A DNA stretch of 64,000 nucleotides from Rhodotorula mucilaginosa. Lineage: Eukaryota > Basidiomycota > Microbotryomycetes > Sporidiobolales > Sporidiobolaceae. The notes under the pieces are model-generated. The model was not told where the DNA came from. It made no database searches and saw only the letters and a list, made by a program, of their open reading frames with translations. Shown in pieces: positions 43,722 to 55,800 of this stretch. The stretch is taken from assembly GCA_034406715.1 (NCBI GenBank), contig CP137864.1, forward strand, positions 992,001 to 1,056,000, given 5' to 3'. Both the position numbers and the translations under genes were made by a program. How positions within the stretch are numbered: the stretch's first letter is position 1; each line of letters opens with the position of its first letter.

Positions 43722-44976
43722 AGGTGGAGCTCCGACCCCCTGGCCCCTGCCTCCTAGTTACTTGCATGCTGCCTATACATACGGTACTATATGTCTTCCT
43801 CTCCAGATTAGAATGTACAGCCTTTCCTCCATCCCTCTGCCTATTCTTCCAGCCTCCCCTTTCTCCCCTGCTCCTCCTCTTCCTGCCTCTTCCCCCTCCC
43901 TCTCTCTCCATTCTCCTCTCCCCTCTTCTTTCTTTCCCCGTAGAGGTCCCTTTCTCATATCTCCTACCAGTGACTTGGTGTGTAGGGCTCACTTTAGAGC
44001 AGAAAGCCCTGTATTGCCCTGCTGGGAACTTGTGTGGCCACCTTCTCAAAGCGCACTTTGCTCTCCGCCAGGCTCCGCAATGACAGCTACTATGTTTAGT
44101 AGCATACAGGCAGATCTGTTGCACACGCACAGGATCCAGTCTGTGAGCTCACATGCCAAAGTAGACAGTCCATGCTTGTGTTTGAGCCATGGTTGCCGGA
44201 AAAGGAGCAAGCAAAATTCGGGTCTCTCTCAATCAAATGTCAGTATAACAGCCTCTTTCGGCCAAAAAACCACTTTTGGTTGGATATTCGTGGTTAGGGA
44301 CACCTAAAACACGCGATTACGCAGCGGATTCCAGACCAAGGCTGTCAAGTGCGCTGCCGGAAAGCGTTGCAAGATTGTCTTGTAAGCCGTTCTTTTGCTG
44401 AGATTTCCAAGTCCAGCATACCAGGGGAGTGATGCAAAGAGATGGAAATTATCTTCTGAACCGCATTGCCCCTGTACGGCTCTTCCGGCACTCGCTGCCA
44501 GATGACCCGTCACTTGCGCCCAAGTCTTGCCTTCAGAGTCCCCAGAGAAGCCTCTTTTTGCATACGGTTGAGCATATAAGGTCATTGCATGATGAAGAAG
44601 TACTTTTGGGCAGCTAAGATTGAGCGTGTACACTTAGGATCCCTGTTCGCGGCTAATTCCTTTCTACCCTCACCAGGCCAGCATCACCTCTCCAGCAGCG
44701 CTTTTTTTTTCCACAGTGGGGTCATCTCTTCCCCTATGACCATAGATGCTTTCTGAAGCAAGCTGGCATGCGGGAAAGCTGATGTTCACTAAGAGTAGCA
44801 CTTTTTTTGCGCCGATTTGCGCTGGAAAACTTTGACCGCCCAGAACTGCCGAGTCTCTTGACTATGAGCGACAAAAATTCAGACTTTTGCAGGCAAGTGT
44901 AGTGTCCATCTATATGTACAATTTGGAAGCAGCAGAATCAAGAGCAATGGCAGAATCGCCGGTCAAAAGCAAATGT

Positions 44977-45707
44977 TCAACATGTGGGTGAACGACTCAC
45001 TATGATAGCACATGCCATCCTTGCCCATTTTGAGAGTTCTTTCTTTTCCTTTTCTCTCTGGCCTAGGCTCTTGTATCTGTTCTCTCCAGCAACCAAGGCA
45101 AAAAGAAACTGCTCTGCCCTGCTCATTGTGTCAACTTCGACTTTCATCTCTGTACATGACTTGCAGACAATTTGCTCACAGTGTAGTGCGCTAGCTGTTG
45201 TAACTGCTGGCCTAAAGCTCTCTATTGCTGCAGACCCTACAGATGAGCTTGACATCTGCTGGGCTGGCACTCCGTCGTGCTTGAACTTGCTCATCTTTAG
45301 TCCCCTAAGCCCTTCCCTTCGAAAGTCGCTCGTCTTTGGTTCAACCTTTGCTCACGTTACTCTTTCACTGTTAGAATCTTCTCTCTACAATGCTCAAGAT
45401 CAAAGTTACCTGCAAGGACTGGACAAGACATTAGATGATGGATGTTGGACAACATTTTTGCGCGCCGCAAAGGCTCTTTCTTGTTGTAACTCCGTTACGA
45501 CCTGGAGGAATACCCAATTCAGTTGATTGGGCTACATGACGCTACGTACCATTCTTCGCTTCCTTTGTCCTCTGGCAGGGCTTCCTTGTCTTGCTCCTGC
45601 TTGAGACAAGTGCGCTTTGCATCATTTCTGTAGTTGCTTCTGCTGTCTTTGAACTGCGTCTCTATTAAAGTCAGCAGTCTGAAGGTTAGATACTGATTTG
45701 CAGGCAT
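44977..45707 (-). CDS. Putative multi-exon gene of unknown family in the low-GC island
   Basis: Not recognised. On the minus strand three exon-like stretches can be joined with plausible junctions: one ending …EDKGSEEWY at ~45550, one reading VVTELQQERAFAARKNVV, and a longer one (EGLRGLKMSKFKHDG … LSKWARMACA) down to ~45000. The composition is hydrophilic with balanced charge and natural-looking helices (QFLFALVAGENRYKSLGQ), unlike the Arg/Pro/Ala-rich shadow frames elsewhere. A Cys pair (CEQIVCKSC) is the only motif-like element. Start, end and introns are uncertain; the model may continue to the open stretch at 44633-44304. The plus strand over 44984-45526 is also open, which weakens the call. 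Confidence 0.3.
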
Positions 45708-47846
45708 AGCGCTAGTGCAGGGGTAGTCGCTACTTGACTTGAATGAGCTTTCATTGCACGTTCATGGCAAAATGCGGTTGGAAATGTCTGTCTTTCCTTC
45801 AAAAGTTTCGGGTTTGCCGCTTGTCGGCCTTGTCCCACTCATCTGAGAATTCCGCGCTGGGGAGCAAGAAAGTGTCGTCACTTCGCGGTGACGACGTTCG
45901 TAGCTTTGCGCTGGCTCAGACGTCGCTGCAGTTGGAGCGCGCTTCCAGAATGTGTGGACTTGGCTATGTGGAAGGAGCTGGAGGATTTCCATTGAGGCGG
46001 AAGCGCAAGCACGGGTCAGGAGTTGTCTTCTTCAGGCAATGCCCACTCGACGATCCGTCCAGCTCTCACTTTCGGTTTCACGCGATAGTTCCATACGCAT
46101 TGCAGAAGTGTTGCTGCAAGTCCGGTCTAGTGTGCGGAAACATCGAGACAGGGCGACTACGACAAGTCGCGGGGATTCGCCGAACTCGTCGAGGTGGGCC
46201 CGTTTGCGTCGTGCCTTCGCCTGGTGATCGAAGGAGTCATCGCCTTTGTTGCCGAAGACGCCTGTATATTTCTGGAAGAAAGCGCTGTGCTCGTGTAAGC
46301 GGCTGCCACGCGAATTAAGACTCCCTCGCAGGCGCTCCGACGCGATTCAGCGACGGTGAAAGATCTTGGTGGATCCCTGACTGACCCATCGTGACCGGGA
46401 GCGGCTCACGGCACGCTATTGCTACATGAGGAAAGTGGTTCCGGGTCGGCTCGAGTCGATTAGGCGAAGGTTGAATGAGAGGTGAGAAACTGGAAACAAA
46501 CATATGCTCGAGGATTCGCGTCCTCATCGCTCCTGATGCCGACTCTCTTCCCCAGAGCTGATCGCAGACACAGGCGAGCCCCGACATCGATGCAGAGAGT
46601 CTGTTCTACTCCTCCGGAGAGAGCATAAGGCGTTTGCCGATCCCAAAGATTACAGCTCGACTGTTTCCTTCGCCACCGGGCAGAAAAAAGCAAGTCTCCC
46701 GGGGCTTCCCACAGCGTGGCCTGAAGTAATCATGAGCTTCATCTCGGGTCCTATACACGGGAGACGCTCTCTCGAGATTCAGGTGCTCCAAGAGTTGGCT
46801 TATTGCAGTCAATCCCCGGGAAGGCCTCCGATGCAGTCAAGCGAGTTTCTACGCTTGTGCTGACAGAAGAGGATGCTTCGCTGCAGGCAGATCCCTCACC
46901 TCTGTTCAGACTCGTGCCTTCCTATGCCCAGCAGCCGAGTCCCCCATGCTAAATGCAGAAAAAAAGGTTCCGGTCTGCTAGTGATAACCCGCCAGCAACC
47001 ATCAGCGCGCGCTTCTCCTACATGCTTGGATCTCATGCAGATCTTCCACAGGCGAATTTTCTATCGGTGCCGGACTTAGGCTCAGGAGATCTCGGACCGT
47101 CGCGAGAGAAGAGGATCCGCCGACTCATCAGCCCGTCACAACGCCCGCTTGGCGCCCGCTGCACTAGCGACCATCTGCAGACCAGCCGTGCACAAAATCA
47201 AAAGCCGCGTTGGCTAGGAAGCGAGTCTGGTGTGCTCCGGCTATGCTCGAGACTCTTCTTCAAGCTCTGAGCCTCGTTTCCTATCCCGTCCCATGCATGT
47301 ATCTCCCACGAGCTTCCCCGCTCTCAGCTGGCGGTTCTCTTGACCGCAATCCCCTGGCATGTACATGGGCCTCCTTGCCACCTCGATAGGCCAGCCAGCG
47401 AGTTTGACTGTACTGCGCGCTGCATTTCTCCAGAAGTTGCCCTTGGCTTCGGTGGCGCGGCGCGGCAGTTCGATGTCGACGTGCGGATCGCGGCTCCTCC
47501 GTAGCCGAGCCATCCGATCCAGCACACTACGGCGCAGGAGCGAAGGGAAATCGCAACAGCGCGGCAGACCTCGAAGCCGAGCAATGAGTGGCATCAAAGC
47601 CCTGACACGTCGGAATTTAGACACACGCGATCTTTTCCGAGCAGCATAGAGCCACACATGATCAGAAGAATCTATAGTAGTAAACAAGCAGGTGGTCAAA
47701 CAGGCCACTACGGCGAGAGAGAGAGAGGGGGATGGGGGAGGGGGCAAGCTCTCGGCGGGGGATGGGTTGGCTTGACGCGTTCGGTTGGCGGGACGAGGAG
47801 GGGCTGGCTACCTGGCGACATCCTGCGGCGGCATCTACATGAATCC

Positions 47847-47892
47847 GCTGTCGTGGTATAACGGCTATTATCTGGCCTTCCAAGCAAAGGGA
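47847..47892 (+). pseudogene. Truncated tRNA-Gly copy in the right arm (inner)
   Basis: Mirror image of the fragment at 42599-42644, with the same altered anticodon stem and the same truncation before the T arm. Confidence 0.8.
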
Positions 47893-48004
47893 ACACCGTA
47901 GTCCGGGAAACACCCTTTCTGCAGAACAGTCTTGAGTTCGGTTGGCGGGACGAGGAGGACGGCGGGACAAGGCGACATCCTGCGGCGGCATCTACATCGA
48001 TCAA

Positions 48005-48053
48005 GCTGTCGTGGTATAACGGCTATTATCTTTGCCTTCCAAGCAAAGGAAAC
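48005..48053 (+). pseudogene. Truncated tRNA-Gly copy at the outer end of the right arm
   Basis: The first 49 nt of the tRNA-Gly are exact, including the anticodon arm, but the T arm and 3' acceptor strand are missing. The following ~20 nt (ACACCACAGTTCGGGGG) resemble those after the inner fragments (ACACCGTAGTCCGGG), so all partial copies share one breakpoint and one 3' flank type. Confidence 0.8.
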
Positions 48054-48332
48054 ACCACAGTTCGGGGGAACCAGTCTCTTCTTTTTTTGCAGAAGGCGAG
48101 GGGTATCGAGGAGGACGATGATCGGAGCATCGACCCTCCCGGGAGCGAGATGCGAGGGGGTTCGTGAGTGAGTGTGTTGGAACAAATGCGATATATATGG
48201 ACACAAGGGATGGGGCTGAGTGGGTCGCAAAGAAAGGAGCAGGTCAGAACATTTGCCCAAACAGGCGCAGGCGCGCGGGGGTTCAAAGGCGACCCAAAGG
48301 CGACCTACAAGGGTTCAGGAAAGGACAGCGTC

Positions 48333-49259
48333 TCAAACTACCCGCTTGACTTCGAAGAAGCGCTTGAGGTAAAAGATTTGCCAGCCGCAGACGCCGACGA
48401 GCATGATGGTCTGCAGGATCGACCAAAACTTGACGCGGTCGTTGGTCGATTCGGCCGCTGCACGCGCGCGCATCAATGTCAAGAGTGCCGTCCGCGCGGC
48501 GTGAAAAGAAGAAGAGGAGAGAGACACGCACTGTCGCGGTGTAACCGCTCGCGGACGACGATGTACTCTTGCTCGTCCTTGACCGCCTCGAGCGCTGCCG
48601 AGAGTTGCCGGATCTCGCGCTCAATGGGGGCCGTGTGGCCTGCGGGAGAGACGGCGTAGAAGAGAGGTTAAGACGGTCCGAAAGGGAGAGAGAACAGGCC
48701 AACTCACCATCGTCTTCGACGTACATGACGCCGTGGACGTTGAAACTGCAGGAGAGTGTTCGCCGGATCAGCCGGCGACTCTACGCGCTCCAAACAAGGA
48801 AGACCGACGCACCTGACAGTCTTGCCGCTGACGGTGCTCATCTCGTTGCTGAAGCAGTACGTGTACCTGCCGTCCGACTCTGCAGTGAACGAGTAGGTGC
48901 CGGTGTCGCGTTTCCGCTGCTCGTTCATGACGCGGCCGCCCGGTCCGGTCAGCTTAAAGTCGATGTCGAGGTGTCCACCGCCGGCGACTTGGTACGTGAC
49001 GGTCATCTGCGGGCGAGGGGTAGCGAGCGAGCGAGAGTGGGGCCGGGAGGGGGAGGGCGCGTGCGGGTGTCGGAAGTCTCAGCACGCGGGCAGGCGGCGG
49101 TTGTTCAAGGGACCGGAAGCGCACCTTGTCTTCTGTGTGGAGGTCCTCGAAGAAGCACTCCTTTGCGCCCGCGTCGAGGTCGATGGTGTGGGCGCGAGCG
49201 AGAGTCGACGTGAAGGCCAACAGAGTCGCCGCGACGAGAGACCACAGCGAGGCGCGCAT
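48333..49259 (-). CDS. EMP24: p24-beta family cargo receptor (EMP24/TMED2-like)
   Basis: Five exons (49125-49259, 48813-49006, 48708-48745, 48532-48639, 48333-48457) give 199 residues. p24 proteins cycle between ER and Golgi in COPII and COPI vesicles. Seen in order: a signal peptide (about 1-23), a GOLD domain with the two conserved cysteines (ECFFEDL and CFSNEMST, the latter typical of the beta subgroup), a short coiled coil, one TM helix (ILQTIMLVGVCGWQIFYL) and a short cytosolic tail RFFEVKRVV. The FF pair is a COPII signal and the KR at -4/-3 resembles a dibasic COPI signal. It lies 280 bp from the right repeat arm and is divergent to mS23 (202 bp). Confidence 0.94.
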
Positions 49260-49461
49260 GGTTGCAAAGCAGTCTTGTCTGACCAGCAGATGAGCGGCTC
49301 CTGCCAATGGCTACGCGTCCGAGAGAGAGACTTTAATTTGACGCCGCCCAGTCGCGCGGAACGATTCACGAATCGGCGAGCACGCCGACCGCGACCTCGC
49401 CTGCTCTCTGCACTGCACCACGAGCCAAGGGGAGCCAGAGTGTGCGGAGGGGAGACCAAGG

Positions 49462-50514
49462 ATGAACTCTCGCAAAGCAGCCCGCGCTGTGCCCGCCACC
49501 ATGGGCCGCTTCCTCAAGTCGGGCGCCATGCTCAAGCAACCGCCTCCCAGCTTCTACCCGCTCCTCGCGCACCCGCCTCCGCCCAGCCTCGTCAGGGCCT
49601 TCCCGCCGAGACCTTCCACCGACTTGCCCCCGTCGAGGCAACCATCGACCACCGCCACCACCCAGACGAGGAGGAAACCGCCCCGACCCGCAGGGACCAA
49701 GAACCCGCGGCCGAGAGAGATCGTCTTCCCCGAGGACGAGGTCCGCCGCTTGTTCTTCCTCGACCACCCTTTCGAGGCCTACAGGGCCGTCACCCTCGTC
49801 GAAGGGGAAAAAGTCCGCCAGGACCGCGGTCCGACCGGCGCCGAGTGGACCCAACTGAGCCAGCGGTCGATCGTGCCCACCGCCGAAGAGTGAGCACCTG
49901 CAAATCGTCAGTTCCAATGATCCGCCACTCTGACCCGCCTGCACGACAACAGCTGCATCGCCTACATTGCCAACCTCGTCGAGGAGCACCACCTCCCGCT
50001 CTCGTCCGCCTACCCGCACGGCATCGCCCAGTTCCGCACCCTCCGCGCCGAACACGAGACCGCCACCCGCTCGGCGCGCCTCGAAGCGCAGGCCTTCGGC
50101 GCCACCTTCTTTGGCGAGATTGAGCGCGGCGTCCAGGTCGAGGAACGCGTCCTCGACGAGTGGGTCGACGCGCGCGCGATCCAGGACGAGTTTGCCGCCG
50201 CCAACGCCGCAGGAGGCGGCGCCGGTGCTGCCGCCGCTTCGGCTTCGGCTGCTTCGTCGTCGGCCGCCGCGCAGCAGGCGCAGGCACTCTCTGCGACGGG
50301 AGGGGTCACGTGGGTCGCTCCGCCCGCGCGGTCAGCAGCAGAGGCGGCGGCGGCGGCGGCGGCGGCGATCACCGATGACGGCGAAGGCGCCTTTACTGGC
50401 GGGCTCGGCTACGTGGAGCACTTTGCAGCGGCCGCCGCTGCTGCTCCGTCTACCGCAACTTCGGCAGGAGCTGCCGACGCGCAGCAGCAGGTCTCGGTTG
50501 GATCGCAGGCATAG
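49462..50514 (+). CDS. RSM25: Mitochondrial small-subunit ribosomal protein mS23 (Rsm25)
   Basis: Two exons (49462-49889, 49953-50514) encode 329 residues. mS23 is a mitochondrion-specific protein of the 37S ribosomal subunit. Family blocks are the N-terminal helix ATMGRFLKSGAMLKQPPPSFY, the central IVFPEDEVRRLFFLDHPFEA and a later VEERVLDEW helix. The first ATG is preferred because the helix before the second ATG (49501) also fits the family. The C-terminal ~110 residues are Ala/Gln/Ser-rich with no clear counterpart, an extension of this lineage. The protein is longer than yeast Rsm25 because of this tail. Confidence 0.85.
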
Positions 50515-50736
50515 AGCGCGGCTCCGGAGGATAATCAATGTAGTCATTTCTTTTTCCCGTTTGCATCGCAATACACCCGCAAGTTCGCATACGAGGTCCG
50601 AGGGCAAATTTGGGGCCAGCGCTATCGGTGTATCGAGGGGGAGCCGTCCAAAGAGTGCCGGAAGACCGATTCCGCTGCTCATCGGTTCAACCGCTCTTCC
50701 AATCACGACTGTGTCGGAACTCGACGCGTGGCGGGC
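50515..50736 (+). other. Short intergenic interval
   Basis: 222 bp between mS23 and the ArfGAP start. It has to hold the ArfGAP promoter. Nothing recognisable. Confidence 0.4.
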
Positions 50737-52664
50737 ATGGCGTACGAGTATGATACGCGCGGGGTGCTCCTCGAGGTATGTCCCCTTACACCCGTCCCCG
50801 CCATTCTGCTGCACACGCTGACGTGACCTTCCGTCGCGTCGTCGTCGCAGTGGATGAAAGAGTTGAGTCGCGCGTCTCGAAAAGCTCGACCCGGCGCTGG
50901 GGCAAGCAAGCGCCAAAGATGCAGAGATGTCTATGCTCTGCACGCTGCTGGCCAGCTCAACGCGGATCGCTGACCTGCTGCCGTCTCACGTATCTGCCGA
51001 CTCTCTCCCCACCTCCGATCGACACACGAACCCCTTGTTCTCGCGTGGAACACGGCGCGTACTCCGCCCTGCAGGGGAGACAACAAGCTCTGCGTCGAAT
51101 GCAACACGCCCCACCCGCAATGGTGCTCCCTCTCGCTCGCCGTCTCGCTCTGCCTCCAGTGCAGCGGGACGCACCGCTCGCTCGGCTCGCACCTCAGCTT
51201 TGTCCGCAGCTTGACCATGGACAAGTGGACCCCCGCGCAGATCGATCGCATGAAGGCAGGCGGGAACGCCAAGTGCAAAGAGTTCTTCGAGGCGAACGGG
51301 CAACCGTTCAAGAGCATGCCGATCACGGAAAAAGTGCGTCATCTCGGTCCCTGCGCCCACCACTGTCCCAGCTCACAAGGACCACCCGCAATGTGCAGTA
51401 CAATACCCACATCGCTACGATGTACCGCGAGAAGCTCGTCTGCGATGCCGAAGGCCGGCCGTGGGAACCCAGCTCGCCCGACCCCAACTCGACCTCATCG
51501 TCGAACAACAACAGCTCGACCAAACTCGGGCCCTCGAGCACCGGCTCGCTCCGGAAACCGCGGACGAGCAACTTGGCCTCAAGTGGTGCCTCCTCGTCTT
51601 CTTCGGGTCCGACTTCGAGAACCGGTTCGCCCGCCACCGTCGGCGGAGTTCCGAGCAAGGTCCAGAACGAAGACTATTTCGCCCGCATGGGCGCCGCGAA
51701 CGACTCGCGGCCGGATCACTTGCCCCCTTCGCAGGGAGGCAAGTACGGCGGGTTCGGTTCGGGCGGTCCGGGCCCGGCGGCTCGAGGCGGCGGAGGAGGA
51801 GGAGGGTCGGCCAACCCGCTCAGTAGTCGGAACTTGCCCGGCATCGATGACTTGAGGGACGACCCGATGGGCGCGCTCAACAAAGGATGGGGGTTCCTCG
51901 GCGCTGCTCTCGGCGCTGTCGGCAAGACGGTCAACGAGTGAGCGGGGAACTCTGTTTCTCTCTCGTCGTGGGCGCGCGCGAGAGCGCCGAAACTGACTGA
52001 TCTTTGCTTTATCCCGTCATGTCTCAAAAGATCGGTCCTGCAGCCGACTCTGGAGCGAGCGAACGACCCAGCCTTGCAATCGCAGTTCTCGGCGCTGTCC
52101 TCGCGCGCCCGAGAAACCTTCACCGGCGCCGCCCGCGTCGGCGGCCAAGTCCTCTCGACCGGGCTCGAACAAGGCTCGACCATCCTCCGCCGCGACCTCG
52201 GCGTCAACGTCGGCGACCTCGGCGCAAGCTACCTCGATCGCGCGACCGGTCGCGGCGCCGGAGAGGGCTACGGTCGCGTCGGGGAGGATCACGCGCCGGC
52301 GGCGCATAGCGCGCTCGAACCTGGTCGGGGCGACTTTTTCGATGAGCAGATGATGACGAAGGGGAACACTGCCCCTCCTGCTGATGTCGGCGGATTCCGA
52401 GACATGCCGACTGCGCGGGCGACGTCGCGACCAAGCCCGTCGCCGTCGCCATCCCCGGCGCCTTCCTTCTCCTCGGCAGCAGCAGGAGCAGCTCCCTCCT
52501 CCGCTGCTGCTCCTGCTCATCGGCTTTCCCCACCGCCCGCCGCCGCGCCCGTCATCGACGCCTCTTGGGATTCTCTCGCGCCGCAGGCGGCTGCGAGACG
52601 AGCTCAGCAGGAAAAGGAGGCACCGAAGAAGACTGCCGAAGAGGAAGAGTGGGAAAGTTGGTGA
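50737..52664 (+). CDS. GCS1: ADP-ribosylation factor GTPase-activating protein (Gcs1/ArfGAP1 type)
   Basis: Five exons (50737-50775, 50851-50873, 51075-51333, 51399-51937, 52031-52664) encode 497 residues. ArfGAPs switch off Arf1 on Golgi membranes and trigger COPI uncoating. The zinc finger is C-x2-C-x16-C-x2-C: CVECNTPHPQW, then CLQCSGTHRSLG with the arginine finger Arg in HRSLG and SFVRSLTMDKW. The C-terminal half is Ser/Gly/Pro-rich with two segments resembling ArfGAP1 lipid-packing motifs (around LNKGWGFLGAALGAVGKTV and the SSRARETFTGAARVGG block). It ends EEEEWESW. The first two tiny exons (39 and 23 nt) were placed because they supply the DTRGVLLE helix in phase; they are less certain than the rest. 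Confidence 0.88.
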
Positions 52665-52873
52665 CGAGGGAGGCCTACTTCCGAAAAGCGTGTTCACACG
52701 ACTCAACTGCCAGGAGGACCTCGTAGATTTTTGATGCACGCTGGTTCTTCTTTTCCAGGGAGAGCTACACTTTGAGAGAGGACCGGAAGATGCGATCTAT
52801 ATGCAACGGAAACCTCCTCCCTGGATGGCCTGGTATCATTTCCTTTTTCCCGACAAGACAGAGTCTCCGATTA

Positions 52874-55800
52874 TTACAGCCGGGAAAGCACCGACTCGTC
52901 GTCTCGCCATGGGTCCCGCTCCTTCATCAGCTCCTTGGTATCCCTTGCTGGTCGAGCAATCGCCGGGTTGGCCGTTCCGCCGGTCGCCGCGCCGCTCGCG
53001 GCCTTGATGACCCGCTCGACGGTCGCGTCCTTGTTCATCTCGTACAGGACGGCAGGGGCCGAATCGATCAACTCGCGTAGCGCGAGCGCCGACAGCTGCG
53101 TCGGCGGGAGATCGGTCGAGGTCGCGAGGATGAAGGACTCGATGATAAAGTCGAGCATGTCGGGCGAGTGTTGAGCCACGGCAGCGACGAGTCGGGCCAC
53201 GGCGGTCGCGTACGACTCTTTCGGAGATTCGGCAAACGCCTCCGAGATGATGTCGACGGCAGACGACATGCTCGTCTCGGACATGTTCTTGCCGCCAGAG
53301 GCGATCGTCGCCGCGAGACCGTTGACGACGGAATCCCGCACGTCGCCCTCCTCGGACGCCGTGAGGTTGACGAGCTCGGTCACGAGAGGGTCGACACGCG
53401 GCTGGTGTTGCATGAGAGCGCCGAGCGCAGCGACTGCTCGGTTCCGCACCGAGAGCGACGCCGGCTCGACGAGCGACTTGACGAAGGTGCGCTGCAGTTG
53501 CGGGAAGAAGGGCTTGACGAACTGCGGCACCCGCGTGAGGAGCGTCGTAAGAGTCGAGAGGATCGCCGACTTGACCGGAGGCGGGAACCGGTCGCCGATG
53601 ACACGGATGAGCGGTCCGACGGTCTGGATGCAGTACGCTTTGAACGCTTCGGGCGAGGTCCGCTCGACGAGGTCTCCGAGACCGTACGCGGCCTGCTCTC
53701 GCTGTTCGGCGGTACCGGCAAGGAGACCTTGCAGGAGGATGGGCAGGATCGGCTTGAGACCGTTCGGTCGGGAGAAGCCGTCGACGGGGTGTCCGGGCAC
53801 ACCGACGCCTTCGATCGTGCGCCGCAGGGGGACCACGAGCGGCTCCATCTGCTCCTTCGAGATCGTCTTGACGAGAGCGTCGAGGGCGGACCATGCCGCG
53901 CCGACCACTTCTGGCTGTCGGTCGTCGAAGAGCGAGACCAACTGCCTAATAAAGTCGACGACGTAGTCGGAAAAGTCGGCTTCGGTGGCTTGGCAGAAAC
54001 GCGCAAACAGCTCGCAACCGACGATACGCTTCTTCGGGGACTCGTGCTTGACGAGACCGAGCATGTGCATCTGCAGACTGCCGAGACCGCTCTCGTGGTC
54101 TTCGACCGAGACGAGCACGGCGGTCAACGCGTCGTCGAGCGCCGCCTTTGTCTCCTCGTCCTGTTCGCTCTCGAGAGCGCTCTGAAGAGCGTCGACGATG
54201 TGAGTGAGCCGACGGCCGAGGGCCGAGCCGGCGACGCGGACCAGTGCGGAGAGCGCGCGAGCGTTGAAAGCCGTGATGGGCTTGGCGATGAGTCTCGGAA
54301 CGAGCACCGGGAAGATCTTTTCCGAGCGGACTTGCATGACCTGCGCGCAGTATGCGGGTTAGCCTGCTGACCCTCGTGAGTGAAGCGCGGGATTCGGCTC
54401 ACCTCGCGGAGAGCTTCGAGGGCGGCATCGGCCGTCGGCCCAGGCTTGTGCAGCGCGTCGAGCAGGGTCGGAATGGTTTCGTCGATCGAACGCGTGCCGA
54501 TGACTTGCTGCGCGACATCGAAAGCCTGCGCGGCCGCCGAACGGACAGTCGCGTCCGAGTCCACAAGAGCGGTCCGGACTGCAGCGATGACAGCATCCTC
54601 GTGAGCCTCGAGCGAAGACTTGCTGCTGTTGGCCATGAGCTCGGTGAGCGCCAGGCAGACACCTTCGCGCTGACGTCGGTCGTCCGAGGCCATCGCCTTT
54701 TGCAAGATGGCAATGACCTCGCCCAGGACAGCTTCGCCAAGCCGACGGCACGTGTCGGCGAGGCAACGAGCGGCGGTTTCGCGCTGTTCCAAAGCGGGAC
54801 TGGCGAGAATCCGCACGACGATAGACACTGGAGGATGGGAGAGAGGTCAGCCTGGTGGACAAAGGGAACATACTGCGACAGGAACACGCACTGAGGGTCG
54901 GCAGGATCTCGCGAACTGTTCGCGGAGTGTTGGAGACCAAAGCTTTCCAGACACCGATGGCAGCTTGACGGACGGCGCCCACAGAGTCCTGTCGGACGAT
55001 GTAGATCGCCGCAAGGACACGGTCCCGACGCTCCTTGCCGAGGCCTTCGATGAGGGCCTTCTTCGCGGCCTCCATCCCCGGCATCGCCTCGTCGTCGTCC
55101 TCGGCGGCATCCTCGTCCACATCGCCGACCTTGCCACTGATGCCGGAGATACGGAACAGCAGATCGCCGACGAGCTGAACAGAGCTCTGCCGAATGCGCC
55201 ACGACTCGTCGAACAAGCCGAGCTCGAGCTCCGGCAGCAGGAGATCGATCGCCTTGGTACTGTGGTTCGCCACGATCATGCGACCGGCGCGCATCGATGC
55301 CTCGCGGACAAAGTCGGAGTCGTCCGCGAGACCGGACAGCACCGGCTGAATGATCTTGCCGAGGTACGGCGAGAAACGGTCGCCAAAGGTGACGGGGAGG
55401 AACACGAGCAGCGAGATGTGACCCTCGCGCACAAAGACTCGCGGGCTGCTCGTGTTTTGCAGGATGACGGGCAGGAGGTCCTCGAGGCGGTCGATACCGA
55501 GTCCTGCGAGAATCTCGGCGATACCTTGCGCCGCGCCCTGCTGATCCACCTGGGCGGCCGGCGATTTGAGAACGCCCATGAGAGAGTCGATAAGGTCCGG
55601 GAAGTTGCTCTCGCCGAGGCGCTCGACGAGGCCTCCCAGGGACTTGGCAGACGTGGACCGTGCCTCCGGAACCGGGTCGACGAGAACATCGCGCAGAAGC
55701 GGCACGAGCTGGTTCAGGTAGGGGATCAGATCGCGGGGCTCGGTGAGGGTCGCCATGTTGCCGACGATGGCGGCGGATTTGCGCTTGACATCGGCACTGC

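Larger units (their letters stand above)
42799..47692. other. Low-GC island between the inverted repeat arms
   Basis: 4.9 kb bounded by the 361-bp arms. Sample 60-base counts: 24 G+C at 45001-45060 against 42 at 55021-55080 in GCN1. A pyrimidine-rich stretch runs about 43800-43950. No known gene is recognised. Several minus-strand open stretches have protein-like composition (45707-44977, 44633-44304, 43721-43194). No transposase motif, long terminal repeat pair or target duplication is seen. Composition suggests an origin different from the flanks; this is inference. Confidence 0.6.
47693..48053 (-). repeat. Right arm of 361-bp inverted repeat
   Basis: Reverse complement of 42438-42798, with no difference seen by eye. 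Its outer end (48053) stops inside a tRNA-Gly copy that lacks the T arm and 3' acceptor strand. Beyond it the sequence reads ACCACAGTTCGGG instead of the tRNA's GGGTTCGACTCCC. So the complete tRNA exists only at the left end. Confidence 0.9.

Noticed and set aside
44984-45526. 180-codon plus-strand frame in the island as a membrane protein
   Set aside because: It is antisense to more protein-like minus-strand exons and its hydrophobic character follows from reading Lys/Glu codons in reverse.
42799-47692. Centromere interpretation of the inverted-repeat island
   Set aside because: The geometry resembles some yeast centromeres, but sequence alone cannot show this. Flanking housekeeping genes come very close, and no centromere data exist here.
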